Part shown: positions 32,753-40,418 of the stretch, in pieces
Numbering within the stretch: position 1 is the stretch's first letter
Layout: the number at the start of each line of letters is the position of its first letter
Origin: Lachnospiraceae bacterium
GTDB lineage: Bacteria; Bacillota; Clostridia; Lachnospirales; Lachnospiraceae
Direction: 5' to 3'
Assembly: GCA_024682835.1 (NCBI GenBank)
Contig: JAIKYU010000118.1
Coordinates: 1 to 43,348, forward strand
DNA length: 43,348 nt
The notes under the pieces: model-generated
What the model was told of the DNA's origin: nothing
The model's database searches: none
The model's input: the letters and a program-made list of their open reading frames with translations, nothing else
Translations under genes and position numbers: made by a program

Positions 32753-33747
32753 TGATCAGTTCCGTTGTCATAGTTGAACAGATGCTGGTGATCTGTCTGT
32801 TGATCTTAATCGGCGCGTTTCTTTACAAAAAAAAACTGCTGACGGATGAAGGAACCAGGCAGATTTCCACACTGATTGTGCAGATCACCAATCCGGCGAT
32901 CATGCTCTCGACTGCGATCGAGGAGGAGGAAATCATCCCGCCGGCGGAAATCGGCCGGGCGTTTGCTCTGGCCGTGGCTGCTTACGCGCTCTCAGCGCTG
33001 GCGGGCTTTCTTATATCGCTGCTTCTTCGTTCCGATGCGGGGGACAGGATCGCGATTGTGATGATGACGATGTATGCCAATGTGGGATTTATCGGGATTC
33101 CGCTCGCTCTTGCCACGTTGGGAACCCGCTCGATGGTCTATGTGACGATCAACAATCTGGTGTATTCCCTCCTGTTCTACACCACCGGTATTCCGCTGAT
33201 CAGACGTTCCGCCATGATCCGGAACGGGACGTGGGAAAGGAAAAAAACGGATGGATCGGGACGCTCTTTGGGCGGATGGAGGGACGCTCTGAAAAGCCTT
33301 ATGCACATCGGCACGATCGCCGCGATCCTCAGCGTTTTCATCTATCTGTTTCATCCCGAAGTGCCGTCGCTGATCGCGGATCCGCTGCTTTATGCGGGGC
33401 GCTGCACCACCTTCCTTTCGATGCTGGTGCTGGGGGTCTCCGTGGCGGGCTCACCGGTCAGAAAATGGCTGACGGATAAAAAGATCTGGGTTTTTGTGCT
33501 GCTCAGGGGCATTGTTACACCGGTGGCTGTCTCGCTGATGCTGTCCCCGTTTATTCATGACGACCTTCTGACAGATGTGGTCCTGCTTCTTGTGGCCGTT
33601 CCCTCCGGGAGCCTTCCGATGATTGTTTCGCGCGAGCAGGGACTGGACGATCAGATTTTCGCGCGCGGCATCATTCTTTCGACGCTTTTTTCGCCGGTCA
33701 CCATACCGGTTGCGGCGGCACTGGCCCATTTTCTGATGCGTTTGTGA
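32749..33747 (+). CDS. AEC-family (auxin efflux carrier-like) transporter
   Basis: A 332-residue membrane protein with ten helices in two five-helix halves, the usual AEC layout. Conserved stretches are QITNPAIMLSTAIE in TM2, ANVGFIGIPLALATLG in TM4 and VPSGSLPMIVSREQGLD near the second-half crossover. Bacterial members move malate, other organic acids or amino acids. ATG 32749 gives an ATGA overlap with the transglutaminase gene; ATG 32752, five bases after AGGTGG, is equally plausible. It is the last gene of the run and may be a passenger rather than part of the signalling unit. It converges with the Nudix gene, 12 bases between stops. Confidence 0.87.
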   Translation: MMISSVVIVEQMLVICLLILIGAFLYKKKLLTDEGTRQISTLIVQITNPAIMLSTAIEEEEIIPPAEIGRAFALAVAAYALSALAGFLISLLLRSDAGDRIAIVMMTMYANVGFIGIPLALATLGTRSMVYVTINNLVYSLLFYTTGIPLIRRSAMIRNGTWERKKTDGSGRSLGGWRDALKSLMHIGTIAAILSVFIYLFHPEVPSLIADPLLYAGRCTTFLSMLVLGVSVAGSPVRKWLTDKKIWVFVLLRGIVTPVAVSLMLSPFIHDDLLTDVVLLLVAVPSGSLPMIVSREQGLDDQIFARGIILSTLFSPVTIPVAAALAHFLMRL

Positions 33748-33759
33748 GTGTGCGACTTA

Positions 33760-34269
33760 TCAGAGCGGACTGCAGGTGTGCTCCGTCAGCACGTCGCCGT
33801 CGTAGCGGAGTGTGAGCAGAAACGGCGTGGTGTTCTCTTTAAGAAGTTGTAGAAAATAGCGGTCTCCCTCCCAGAGGGGCAGATCCGTCACGGTATCGAT
33901 GTCAACCCAGTGCAGCTCGCCTTCATCGCATGCGGGAAGTCCATCGGATATGGGCGCGTCTGCCGATGTGTTTTCCTGGTCGAAGCCGGACGGCAGTGTG
34001 AAGTCGTCGGAGGTGTAGAGAAACATGTATTCCGTTTCATAGCGGGTATTGAGAAACAAAACCAGTCCGCGAAAGCGGATATTGGCGGCAAGGATGCCGG
34101 TCTCCTCGCGGATTTCGCGCAGTGCGCATTCCCCCGGCGTCTCCCCCTCCTCGATTTTGCCGCCGATGCCGATCCATTTGCCGGCGTTGGGGTCATTGGG
34201 TTTGCGGTTCCGGTACATCATCAGATATTGATGGTTTTTTTCAAGATAGATCAGGGTCGTGTTTTTCAT
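33760..34269 (-). CDS. Nudix hydrolase (MutT / 8-oxo-dGTP diphosphatase type)
   Basis: A 169-residue single-domain protein with a complete Nudix box: GGKIEEGETPGECALREIREE followed by TG (G-x5-E-x7-REUxEExGU), which binds the metal and cleaves nucleoside-diphosphate-X bonds. Early N-K-x-N-D-P-N-A-G-K-W matches MutT-type 8-oxo-dGTP or NTP-sugar hydrolases. GAGGTGA lies before ATG 34269. It follows the AraC gene by 83 bases on the same strand; that gap contains an inverted repeat GCAGCC-N14-GGCTGC (34312-34337) that might act as an attenuator. The substrate is not fixed. Confidence 0.88.
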   Translation of the reverse strand: MKNTTLIYLEKNHQYLMMYRNRKPNDPNAGKWIGIGGKIEEGETPGECALREIREETGILAANIRFRGLVLFLNTRYETEYMFLYTSDDFTLPSGFDQENTSADAPISDGLPACDEGELHWVDIDTVTDLPLWEGDRYFLQLLKENTTPFLLTLRYDGDVLTEHTCSPL

Positions 34270-34311
34270 CGGATGTCACCTCGGCATCTCTCCTGAATCT
34301 TTTTTTCACGC

Positions 34312-34337
34312 AGCCATAATCGGAGTGCTGGCTGCTG
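34312..34337. repeat. Inverted repeat GCAGCC-N14-GGCTGC in the leader of the Nudix gene
   Basis: Perfect 6-bp arms in the gap between the AraC stop and Nudix start. On the minus transcript the hairpin is followed by an A-run rather than U-run, so it is not a standard terminator. It may only stabilise or pause the transcript. Confidence 0.3.
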
Positions 34338-34352
34338 CCTCAACTGTAACTT

Positions 34353-35168
34353 TCAACCGTCCCCCGCCCCCTTGCGATAGGCCCGCGGGGTGACGCCGTA
34401 CTTCTTTTTGAACGCATCCTTAAAATAGTTGCCGTCGGAGAATCCGCAGCGCAGCGCGATGTCGGTGATGGAATCGCCGGTGGAGACCAGCTCCAGTGCC
34501 GCGTGCTGCAGACGGATAAAGACCAGATACTCATGCACGCCGATCCCGGCAGCCTCCCGGAATCTTCTGGTCAGATAGTTCTGCGAAAAGCCGGCAGCAG
34601 CAGCCACGTCGGATGTCCTGATCTCCGAGGCATAATGGCTGCTGATGAAGCGTGCCGCCGTCAGAATCTGCCGGTCCGTTGTGTGAATATTGGCGGGCGT
34701 GTCCTGTAAGAAGGTCCCGATCCTGCTGCAGATCAAAAGCAGCTCCTGCAGCTGCGCGCGCAGAATGGGTGCAGACCGCGCATCATTGATGCGTCCCTCC
34801 GTGATCATGCGGGTCAGATGACCGGAGATCTGTTCCGCATAGGCATCCGGTATCTGCATGATGCGCATGTCGGAAAAAAAGGCTTCGCCCCGGGGCATTT
34901 GGGCGATCGTCTCCTCCTCCAGATGCTCCCTGCCGAAAAAAACGATCACCCGTCTGCAGGCGCCCAGCAGGTAGCGCGTATAATGCAGCATTCTGGGTGG
35001 AATCAGAAGAAAATCCCCCGCATGCAGGTCAATCATGCTGTCCTCGATGAGGAAACGGCACGCGCCCTGCTCCACGTAGTACAATTCATAAAACGAATGG
35101 CAGTGGTACGAGCCCATCACATAACCGCTCTCGCGATGCACCCGCTCCGCCTGAATCCGATCCCCCAT
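34353..35168 (-). CDS. AraC-family transcriptional regulator with cupin sensor
   Basis: A 271-residue regulator. The N-terminal cupin-like domain (about 1-110) has SYHCHSFYELYYVEQG and DLHAGDFLLIPPRMLHY, the usual sugar-binding barrel. The C-terminal double helix-turn-helix (about 165-268) has TSDVAAAAGFSQNYLTRRF and ITDIALRCGFSDGNYFKDAF, then KKYGVTPRAYRK. GGAG lies five bases before ATG 35168. It is divergent from the MATE exporter; their promoters share about 90 bases, so the exporter is a likely target. Members sense sugars or small organic ligands; the ligand here is unknown. Confidence 0.92.
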   Translation of the reverse strand: MGDRIQAERVHRESGYVMGSYHCHSFYELYYVEQGACRFLIEDSMIDLHAGDFLLIPPRMLHYTRYLLGACRRVIVFFGREHLEEETIAQMPRGEAFFSDMRIMQIPDAYAEQISGHLTRMITEGRINDARSAPILRAQLQELLLICSRIGTFLQDTPANIHTTDRQILTAARFISSHYASEIRTSDVAAAAGFSQNYLTRRFREAAGIGVHEYLVFIRLQHAALELVSTGDSITDIALRCGFSDGNYFKDAFKKKYGVTPRAYRKGAGDG

Positions 35169-35192
35169 GGATACTCCTTTTGAAAAATCAGT

Positions 35193-35221
35193 ATTATATG
35201 AAAATGATAGGGGTTTTTCAC
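35193..35221 (-). promoter_or_regulatory. Promoter of the AraC gene within the AraC/MATE divergent region
   Basis: On the minus strand: GTGAAA (complement of 35216-35221), 17 bases, TATAAT (complement of 35193-35198). On the plus strand a weaker TTGAAA (35180-35185)/AATGAT (35203-35208) pair with 17-base spacing could serve the MATE gene, so the two promoters overlap. Confidence 0.5.
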
Positions 35222-35259
35222 TGGAAAATCAAGAAAAATCATCGTATGCTGAACTCATC

Positions 35260-36720
35260 ATGGCAGAAATCAGAGCAAAACTGACACCGCGGGACGAGGC
35301 TTTTCTCCACCGCAGCTTGAATGGAACGATGTGGAAGGTCATCCTCACCATCGGCACGCCGCTGGCGTTTTACCAGGGGATGAATCAGCTTTTTTCCATG
35401 CTGGACACCATGATGGCATCGTACATCAGCAAGGAATCCGTCTCCGCCGTCGCTTATCTCACCCAGCTTTCTTCCATCCTCTCCGCCCTCGGGGGCGGCC
35501 TTGCTGTCGGCGCAGGCATTCAGATCAGTCGTGCCTACGGTGAAGGCAATTTCCGGCTGGTCAGAAAGCGGGTCAGCAGCCTTTACTTTCTCTGCTTCCT
35601 CTCCGGCATTCTGATCATGGCCGCCATTCTGCCCTTCGTCAACGCTTTTCTCCATCTGGCAGGCACACCGGAGGAGTTGATCGCAGTCGGAGCCCTGTAT
35701 TTCCGTGTCGAGCTCTGCGGCATGGTCGTCAAGTTTCTGAATAATGTCTACATCGCCGTGGAACGGGCCAGAGGCAATTCCCGCCGCATCATGCGGCTAA
35801 ATTTCCTGGTGATCGGCGTCAAGCTTTTCCTCACAGCCCTGTTTGTCTACATCCTGCACGGGGATCTGGTCATGATTGCCATCGCCTCTCTCATTTCCCA
35901 ATGCACCCTGCTTGTATTTGCTCTCCGCTACAGTTTTGGCGGAGGGGACGGGGCGTTCAGTTTTTCCCCGGGCGCCATTGCCCTGAACAGACAGGTCACC
36001 GCGCCGATGATCACCCAATCCATCCCCGTTATTGCCGAGAAAGCACTTTTTGCCTTCGGTAAGACGGTGGTGAATTCCATGTGCACCCTCTACGGGGCGG
36101 TCATGGTCGGGGCCATGGGCGTCTCCAACAACCTCGGCGGTGTCACGACCATGCCGCAAAACGGGTTTCAGGAGGGAGCGGCTGCGATTATCAGCCAGAA
36201 TGTCGGTGCAAAAAAATACCGCCGGGTCTATAGCGCATTCTTCTCCACCATAGTGATCAACATCATTTTAGGCGCCGTCATTTCAGGTTTTGAACTGTGG
36301 CAGATCGATTTCTTCGCCGGACTCTTTGACAGCGGAAGCGCGGATTTTCACCGCATGATTGCGCTGGTATACCGCTATGAAGCGCTGGGGGCCGTCCCCC
36401 TGGGCGTCAACGCTGCGGTCCTGGCGCTGCTCTATGGCCTGGGCGAAACAAAACTGACCCTGGCGCTCAACTTCGCACGTGTCTTCATCTTCCGGATTCC
36501 GGTCTTCTGGTTTTTGCAGAATTACACCAATTTCGGCGAAGCAAGCGTCGGAATCGTGATGATGGTGAGCAACATCTCCGTGGCCGTCTCGGCCGTGATC
36601 GTGGCCATCATCGTGCTGGTCCGGTTCAGGAAACAGACCCTTTCTCCAGCGCCAACAGCATCTCCCGATCCCATAGAAGAATCCGAAGCTTCTTCGCCAT
36701 CGACCGGGCAGGCTCCGTAA
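35260..36720 (+). CDS. MATE-family efflux transporter
   Basis: A polytopic exporter with twelve helices in two homologous halves. The first half has TPLAFYQGMNQLFSMLDTMM and LGGGLAVGAGIQISRAYGEG; the second has AMGVSNNLGGVTTMPQNGFQEG and IISQNVGAKKYRRV. It uses Na+ or H+ gradients to expel cationic drugs or metabolites. The frame is open from 35167, but that ATG overlaps the divergent AraC start and the promoter region. ATG 35260 (MAEIRAKLTPRDEAF) is therefore preferred even though no clear ribosome site precedes it; a CTG near 35221 after AGGGG is another option. The last 95 bases overlap the convergent nuclease gene. Regulation by the AraC protein is likely. Confidence 0.85.
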   Translation: MAEIRAKLTPRDEAFLHRSLNGTMWKVILTIGTPLAFYQGMNQLFSMLDTMMASYISKESVSAVAYLTQLSSILSALGGGLAVGAGIQISRAYGEGNFRLVRKRVSSLYFLCFLSGILIMAAILPFVNAFLHLAGTPEELIAVGALYFRVELCGMVVKFLNNVYIAVERARGNSRRIMRLNFLVIGVKLFLTALFVYILHGDLVMIAIASLISQCTLLVFALRYSFGGGDGAFSFSPGAIALNRQVTAPMITQSIPVIAEKALFAFGKTVVNSMCTLYGAVMVGAMGVSNNLGGVTTMPQNGFQEGAAAIISQNVGAKKYRRVYSAFFSTIVINIILGAVISGFELWQIDFFAGLFDSGSADFHRMIALVYRYEALGAVPLGVNAAVLALLYGLGETKLTLALNFARVFIFRIPVFWFLQNYTNFGEASVGIVMMVSNISVAVSAVIVAIIVLVRFRKQTLSPAPTASPDPIEESEASSPSTGQAP

Positions 36721-37075
36721 ACACGGCGTTGGTCATCACCACGCCCACCATTCGATCATAATAGTCTTTCGCCGCGTAGACCTCCTGAATGGCGAAGATT
36801 CCCACAGGGTGATCATATCGTTTGCACTGCACGGCATAGGTCACGCCGTCCCGCTCCGCGAGGATATCCGCGCCGAAATCGCGGGAACCGGAGGTTACCT
36901 GCACATCGGAAAAGCCAATCCCCCGAAGAAGTTCCGCGCAGTAATATTCAAAATCATGCCCCTCCATCGCATCCATCGGGAGCGGGCGCCTTTTCCGCCA
37001 CCGCAGAAACAGCAGGGCGGATACAGTCAGAACAGCTCCTGCAACAACAGCGATCACGATTTCCGTAACAGACAT
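36626..37075 (-). CDS. Membrane-anchored Mrr-like restriction-endonuclease-fold protein
   Basis: A 149-residue protein from ATG 37075, chosen because CGGAGGAAA lies just upstream; the frame extends eight codons further without a site. One N-terminal membrane helix (VTEIVIAVVAGAVLTVSALLF) and a basic stretch precede a PD-(D/E)xK fold: DFEYYCAELLRGIGF, SGSRDFGADILAERDG and YAVQCKRY (the D … QxK catalytic set). This is the Mrr_cat/DUF2034-type nuclease with a membrane tether, a common stand-alone form in Firmicutes whose role in DNA processing or defence is unsettled. It overlaps the MATE gene 3' end by 95 bases in convergent orientation. Confidence 0.82.
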   Translation of the reverse strand: MSVTEIVIAVVAGAVLTVSALLFLRWRKRRPLPMDAMEGHDFEYYCAELLRGIGFSDVQVTSGSRDFGADILAERDGVTYAVQCKRYDHPVGIFAIQEVYAAKDYYDRMVGVVMTNAVFTEPARSMAKKLRILLWDREMLLALEKGSVS

Positions 37076-37116
37076 AGATTTCCTCCGGTATTCATTCAAC
37101 AGATATCACGGAAGCG

Positions 37117-37145
37117 CTGACAAAGCATTTCTGATATGTTATAAT
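37117..37145 (+). promoter_or_regulatory. Sigma-A-type promoter of the PilZ gene
   Basis: CTGACA (37117-37122), 17 bases, TATAAT (37140-37145). Expected start near 37152, about 32 bases before ATG 37184. Confidence 0.65.
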
Positions 37146-37155
37146 AACCGTTATT
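37143..37155. promoter_or_regulatory. Palindrome AATAAC-C-GTTATT over the PilZ transcription start (candidate operator)
   Basis: Perfect 6-bp arms around one central base, overlapping the end of the -10 box and the expected start site. The position suits a repressor. Short AT-rich palindromes also arise by chance, so this is tentative. Confidence 0.35.
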
Positions 37156-37183
37156 GTGTAAAAACAAAAGGGAGAGTTCAACC

Positions 37184-37552
37184 ATGTTGGGATATAACCA
37201 GCGCAAAAACCGCAGAATCGCACTGGATGCAGAGATCACGATGAAGCCCATCGGCAGCAATGTACAGGCCACCCCGATGAAGGTCGAGATTGAGGACGTT
37301 TCCAAAAACGGGATCGGGTTTGTCTGCGATGAGATCCTGTCCCCGGGTAGCACGTATGAGGCAAAGCTCAGGATCTGGACCGATGAAACCATGGATGTGT
37401 TTCTGCAGATCGTGCGCGGCGTCCAGGTTGAGAAACGCTGGCAGTACGGCGCGATTTTTATTGGCATGTCCGACGTGGATGCCAGCCGGATTCAGACCTA
37501 TCAGACCATTCTGGAGCTTCACGAGAAGGAGGCGGCCAAAGCGGATGCCTGA
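37184..37552 (+). CDS. PilZ-domain cyclic-di-GMP receptor
   Basis: A 122-residue single-domain PilZ protein. ATG 37184 has GGGAGAG upstream and lies after the promoter; the earlier in-frame ATG at 37154 falls at the expected transcription start. The c-di-GMP binding motifs are present: a basic RKNRR at 7-11 (RxxxR) and EDVSKNGIGF at 37-46 (D/NxSxxG with D38, S40, G43). It should bind c-di-GMP and act on a partner protein, a likely output for the many c-di-GMP enzymes in this window. It is monocistronic; a possible terminator lies at 37531-37595. Confidence 0.88.
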   Translation: MLGYNQRKNRRIALDAEITMKPIGSNVQATPMKVEIEDVSKNGIGFVCDEILSPGSTYEAKLRIWTDETMDVFLQIVRGVQVEKRWQYGAIFIGMSDVDASRIQTYQTILELHEKEAAKADA

Positions 37553-37595
37553 TACGGCCATCGCGTCCGTCAGCGTCGCAAAGCCGCCGTTTTTT
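37531..37595 (+). terminator. Possible intrinsic terminator of the PilZ gene
   Basis: GGCGGC (37531-37536, inside the last codons) pairs with GCCGCC (37583-37588), followed by G and six T. An inner TGA(TA)CGG/CCGTCA stem shortens the loop. The long distance between the arms makes this only moderately convincing. Confidence 0.35.
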
Positions 37596-37596
37596 C

Positions 37597-39639
37597 CTAC
37601 TTTCCCTTCCAGAGCCGCTGTTTAAAGCATCTCTCGCAGATGCCGTACCGGTATCCGAAAGGCAGTGCGCGCCCGCACCGCTTGCATTTCCGGCTCTCAT
37701 ATTTCTGATTCTTCAAAAGAGCGATCAGCTTTTCTGAAATCTCCGTCCTCGCCTGATCCATCTCCTCGCAGCGCGCCGAGTGCGGATCGAAGCGCTGAAT
37801 ACAGCTGTAAAGCAGGTCATACTCCCGATAAAGCAGCTCCAGCTCGGACATCTCACGCATGTACATCACATCCTCCAGGATGATGTCGTCCAGGCCGTCA
37901 CCGTTCAGGATGCTGCGGAAGCACGCCTGCCAGAGGCGGACCAACGGCACGCTTTCTTCGTCAAACTTCAGATTGACGAAATCATAGATCAGCTCCTTGT
38001 CGTCGGATTCGCGCTCCAGGATTTTGGCCAGCTCAATTTCACGCGTGACATTTGCCTTGATGAACCCCTGCTGAACGGGCATTTCCGCCCACTTTTCCAG
38101 AATAAAGGAAAGCTTTGTGTCAAACTGCAGAATGTCGCGTGGTATGCTGATCACAGCGTTGTCAATTATCGGAACAGCGCTGTCATACGTTTTTCCGAGG
38201 GCAGCGGCATTTTCACAGCTGGCGTAGTAGCCGACAGGGTACACGCCGAAGCGGCCGGCCCGGCCTGCGATCTGCTGCACCTCCTCCGGGAGAAGGGGAC
38301 GGCTCTCCGTCCCGTCAAACTTGTACTCCTCGATAAACACCACGCGCCTGACCGGCAGGTTCATCCCCATGCCGATGGCATCCGTCGCGACCACCAGATC
38401 CGTCTCCCCCTCCCGGAACTTGCGCACCTCCTCATGGCGTACGTCGTAGGGAAGCGCTCCGTAAATGATGCTGCACCGATGTCCGTTCTGATTGAGCATT
38501 CCGGCCACGGCGTGGACGCTTCTGCGCGAAAAGACAATGAGCGCGTCCCCTTTCTGCACATCCTCCGGGAAATGCACGACATGACGGACCAGTTTTAAAG
38601 GAACCAGGCGCTCGTGCTGTGAGACTGTTACCGTGTCGCCGCACAGCTCGATCAGCCGGCACAGGATCGAAGCGGCGTAGGGAGCTGCGCAGATGTGAAT
38701 ACGGTCTGCACGGATTCCGAGAATGGCAGCCGTCCAGGCATATCCTCGGTCCGGATCCGCCAGCATCTGTGCCTCATCGATGACCGCAACCTCATATTTC
38801 GCGGAATAATCGGCCATTTCCACCGTGGACGAAACATGATCCGCCTCCCGGTCGCCGTAGTCCTCCTCGCCGGTGAGCATCCGGCACGACAGCCCCGCGT
38901 CCAGCATGGTCTCGTACTGCTCGTAGGCCATGAGCCGCAGCGGAGCCAGATAGACACCGCTTTTGGCTCCGATCAGATCCCGGACGGCATCGTGCGTCTT
39001 TCCCGAATTGGTCGGCCCCAGATGCAGAATGAATTCCCGTTTCATTCTGCGGGCACGGGGATAGAGTCTGGCGTAGTCCGAGGGCATGCCCTCCCGGATA
39101 AAGGACGCCAGTTCGGCCTCAATCAGGAACTCCTCCGCCCGCTGTTCCGCAACCGGGGCATAGCGGGGATTTTTCAGAAGATGTTCCAGGATGGCCTGAT
39201 CGGTGAGAAACTCCTTGATCACGCTACGAAAACGCTGTTTGGCCTCCTTGCCGAAGACTGCAGCCATCTGGCCTCGCAGATAGCCATTCTGCTTCTCCTT
39301 CAGCTTCGGATAGACCTCCATGCTGATCCTGTACATGTAGTTCTGTATTCCGTTGATGCCCGCGAGCTTCCGGATGGTGACATCCTTGGCGGAACGCAGC
39401 TTCTGAATGAACTGCTCCAGGTTGCGGTAGGACAACTGTTCAGGCTTGTCGGTTCTGCGGTAATGCGAGTTGTAGAAAGCGCGATCCACGCGCAGCTCTC
39501 CATGCTCCAGGCGCTGCAGCACTTTTTTGGCCACCTGTTCGGCGGACACCCGAATCACGCGATCGGTAAACCCGTTCATATCCAGTTTTTCATCGACGAT
39601 CCCACGCGCATGAAGCGCCTGTATCAGACTCTCGCCCAA
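37597..39639 (-). CDS. SUV3-like ATP-dependent RNA/DNA helicase with C-terminal zinc ribbon
   Basis: A 680-residue superfamily-2 helicase. TTG 39639 is supported by AAGGAG six bases upstream. Residues ~1-190 are a helical domain. The helicase core has motif I LGPTNSGKT (about 204-212, the form typical of SUV3), motif II VIDEAQM (about 287), LVVATDAIGMGMNLPVRRVVF and motif VI QIAGRAGRFG (about 456-463). A CKRCGR … CERCF zinc ribbon closes the protein (about 655-675). SUV3 enzymes unwind RNA and work with exoribonucleases in mitochondria; bacterial forms occur in Clostridia. It is the last gene of the dinB-type/dus/surE run, 55 bases after surE. Confidence 0.87.
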   Translation of the reverse strand: MGESLIQALHARGIVDEKLDMNGFTDRVIRVSAEQVAKKVLQRLEHGELRVDRAFYNSHYRRTDKPEQLSYRNLEQFIQKLRSAKDVTIRKLAGINGIQNYMYRISMEVYPKLKEKQNGYLRGQMAAVFGKEAKQRFRSVIKEFLTDQAILEHLLKNPRYAPVAEQRAEEFLIEAELASFIREGMPSDYARLYPRARRMKREFILHLGPTNSGKTHDAVRDLIGAKSGVYLAPLRLMAYEQYETMLDAGLSCRMLTGEEDYGDREADHVSSTVEMADYSAKYEVAVIDEAQMLADPDRGYAWTAAILGIRADRIHICAAPYAASILCRLIELCGDTVTVSQHERLVPLKLVRHVVHFPEDVQKGDALIVFSRRSVHAVAGMLNQNGHRCSIIYGALPYDVRHEEVRKFREGETDLVVATDAIGMGMNLPVRRVVFIEEYKFDGTESRPLLPEEVQQIAGRAGRFGVYPVGYYASCENAAALGKTYDSAVPIIDNAVISIPRDILQFDTKLSFILEKWAEMPVQQGFIKANVTREIELAKILERESDDKELIYDFVNLKFDEESVPLVRLWQACFRSILNGDGLDDIILEDVMYMREMSELELLYREYDLLYSCIQRFDPHSARCEEMDQARTEISEKLIALLKNQKYESRKCKRCGRALPFGYRYGICERCFKQRLWKGK

Positions 39640-39694
39640 ACCGATCTCCTTCGCTGTAAACGCAGGTTTCTATCTGACCAACACCGGCCCCTTG

Positions 39695-40411
39695 TCAGCT
39701 GATATTTCTCACCGTACCGACGGACACATAATGATCCAGAACGGCGCCATAGTCCGTGTCCTCTTCCTGCTCAGGGGAAAAGACGCCGTTTACCATGAGT
39801 CTTCTGCCGCCGTCCGAAAGTTCCTCGACCGTCCGGTAGTCGTCCGTGTAAAACGCCTTTCGGGACACCAGTCGGTCGTAGAGAATCCCCTTGCAATCCT
39901 GCAGCCTGCACTGCGGAAAATTCACGTTGTAAATCAGGCCTGCCACGTAGGGACGGTCGATCAGTTCCGCCATGATCTCCTTGAGGTAGCGGTCGGTTGT
40001 CTCATGGCAGCCGTTTGCTCCCTCGGAAAAAGCGATGGAAAGATAGCCCTGGAATTCTCCCTCAAACGCAGCTCCGGTGGTGGCGGAATACTGGATATCG
40101 GTGGCCACATTGTATCCGAAATTGATGCCGGACATCACCACATCCGGCTTTTTGGGCATGATGCTGATGCTTCCGACCCGCACGCAGTCGCCCGGCGTTC
40201 CGGTACAGGAAAAAGCGGTCACCCCCTCCACCGGAAAGGCATACGGATGCACATCGATCGTGTGTCTTAAGGTGATGCTGTGGGACGCGGCGCTGCGCTG
40301 GCCGTCCGGGGCGACCACCCAGACACTGCCGAACTCAGCGGCGGCCTCAGCCAGCCTTCTGATTCCGTCTGATTCAATCCCGTCGTCGTTGGTAATCAGT
40401 ATTCTTCGCAT
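39695..40411 (-). CDS. surE: 5'-nucleotidase SurE
   Basis: A 238-residue protein. ATG 40411 is chosen because the SurE fold starts at MRRILITNDDGIES and GAGG lies five bases upstream; the frame continues 17 codons back into the end of dus. Family motifs: TNDDGI (metal-binding Asp pair), APDGQRSAASHSITL and SGINFGYNVATDIQYSATTGAAFEG, which bind metal and phosphate. SurE removes phosphate from nucleoside 5'- and 3'-monophosphates and short polyphosphates, often linked to stationary-phase survival. It sits in the polymerase-dus-surE-helicase operon. Confidence 0.93.
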   Translation of the reverse strand: MRRILITNDDGIESDGIRRLAEAAAEFGSVWVVAPDGQRSAASHSITLRHTIDVHPYAFPVEGVTAFSCTGTPGDCVRVGSISIMPKKPDVVMSGINFGYNVATDIQYSATTGAAFEGEFQGYLSIAFSEGANGCHETTDRYLKEIMAELIDRPYVAGLIYNVNFPQCRLQDCKGILYDRLVSRKAFYTDDYRTVEELSDGGRRLMVNGVFSPEQEEDTDYGAVLDHYVSVGTVRNIS

Positions 40412-40418
40412 GGGTACC

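Noticed and set aside
35167..35259. N-terminal extension of the MATE exporter starting at 35167
   Set aside because: This stretch holds the AraC promoter and start codon, lacks a ribosome site, and the extra residues do not resemble a MATE N-terminus.
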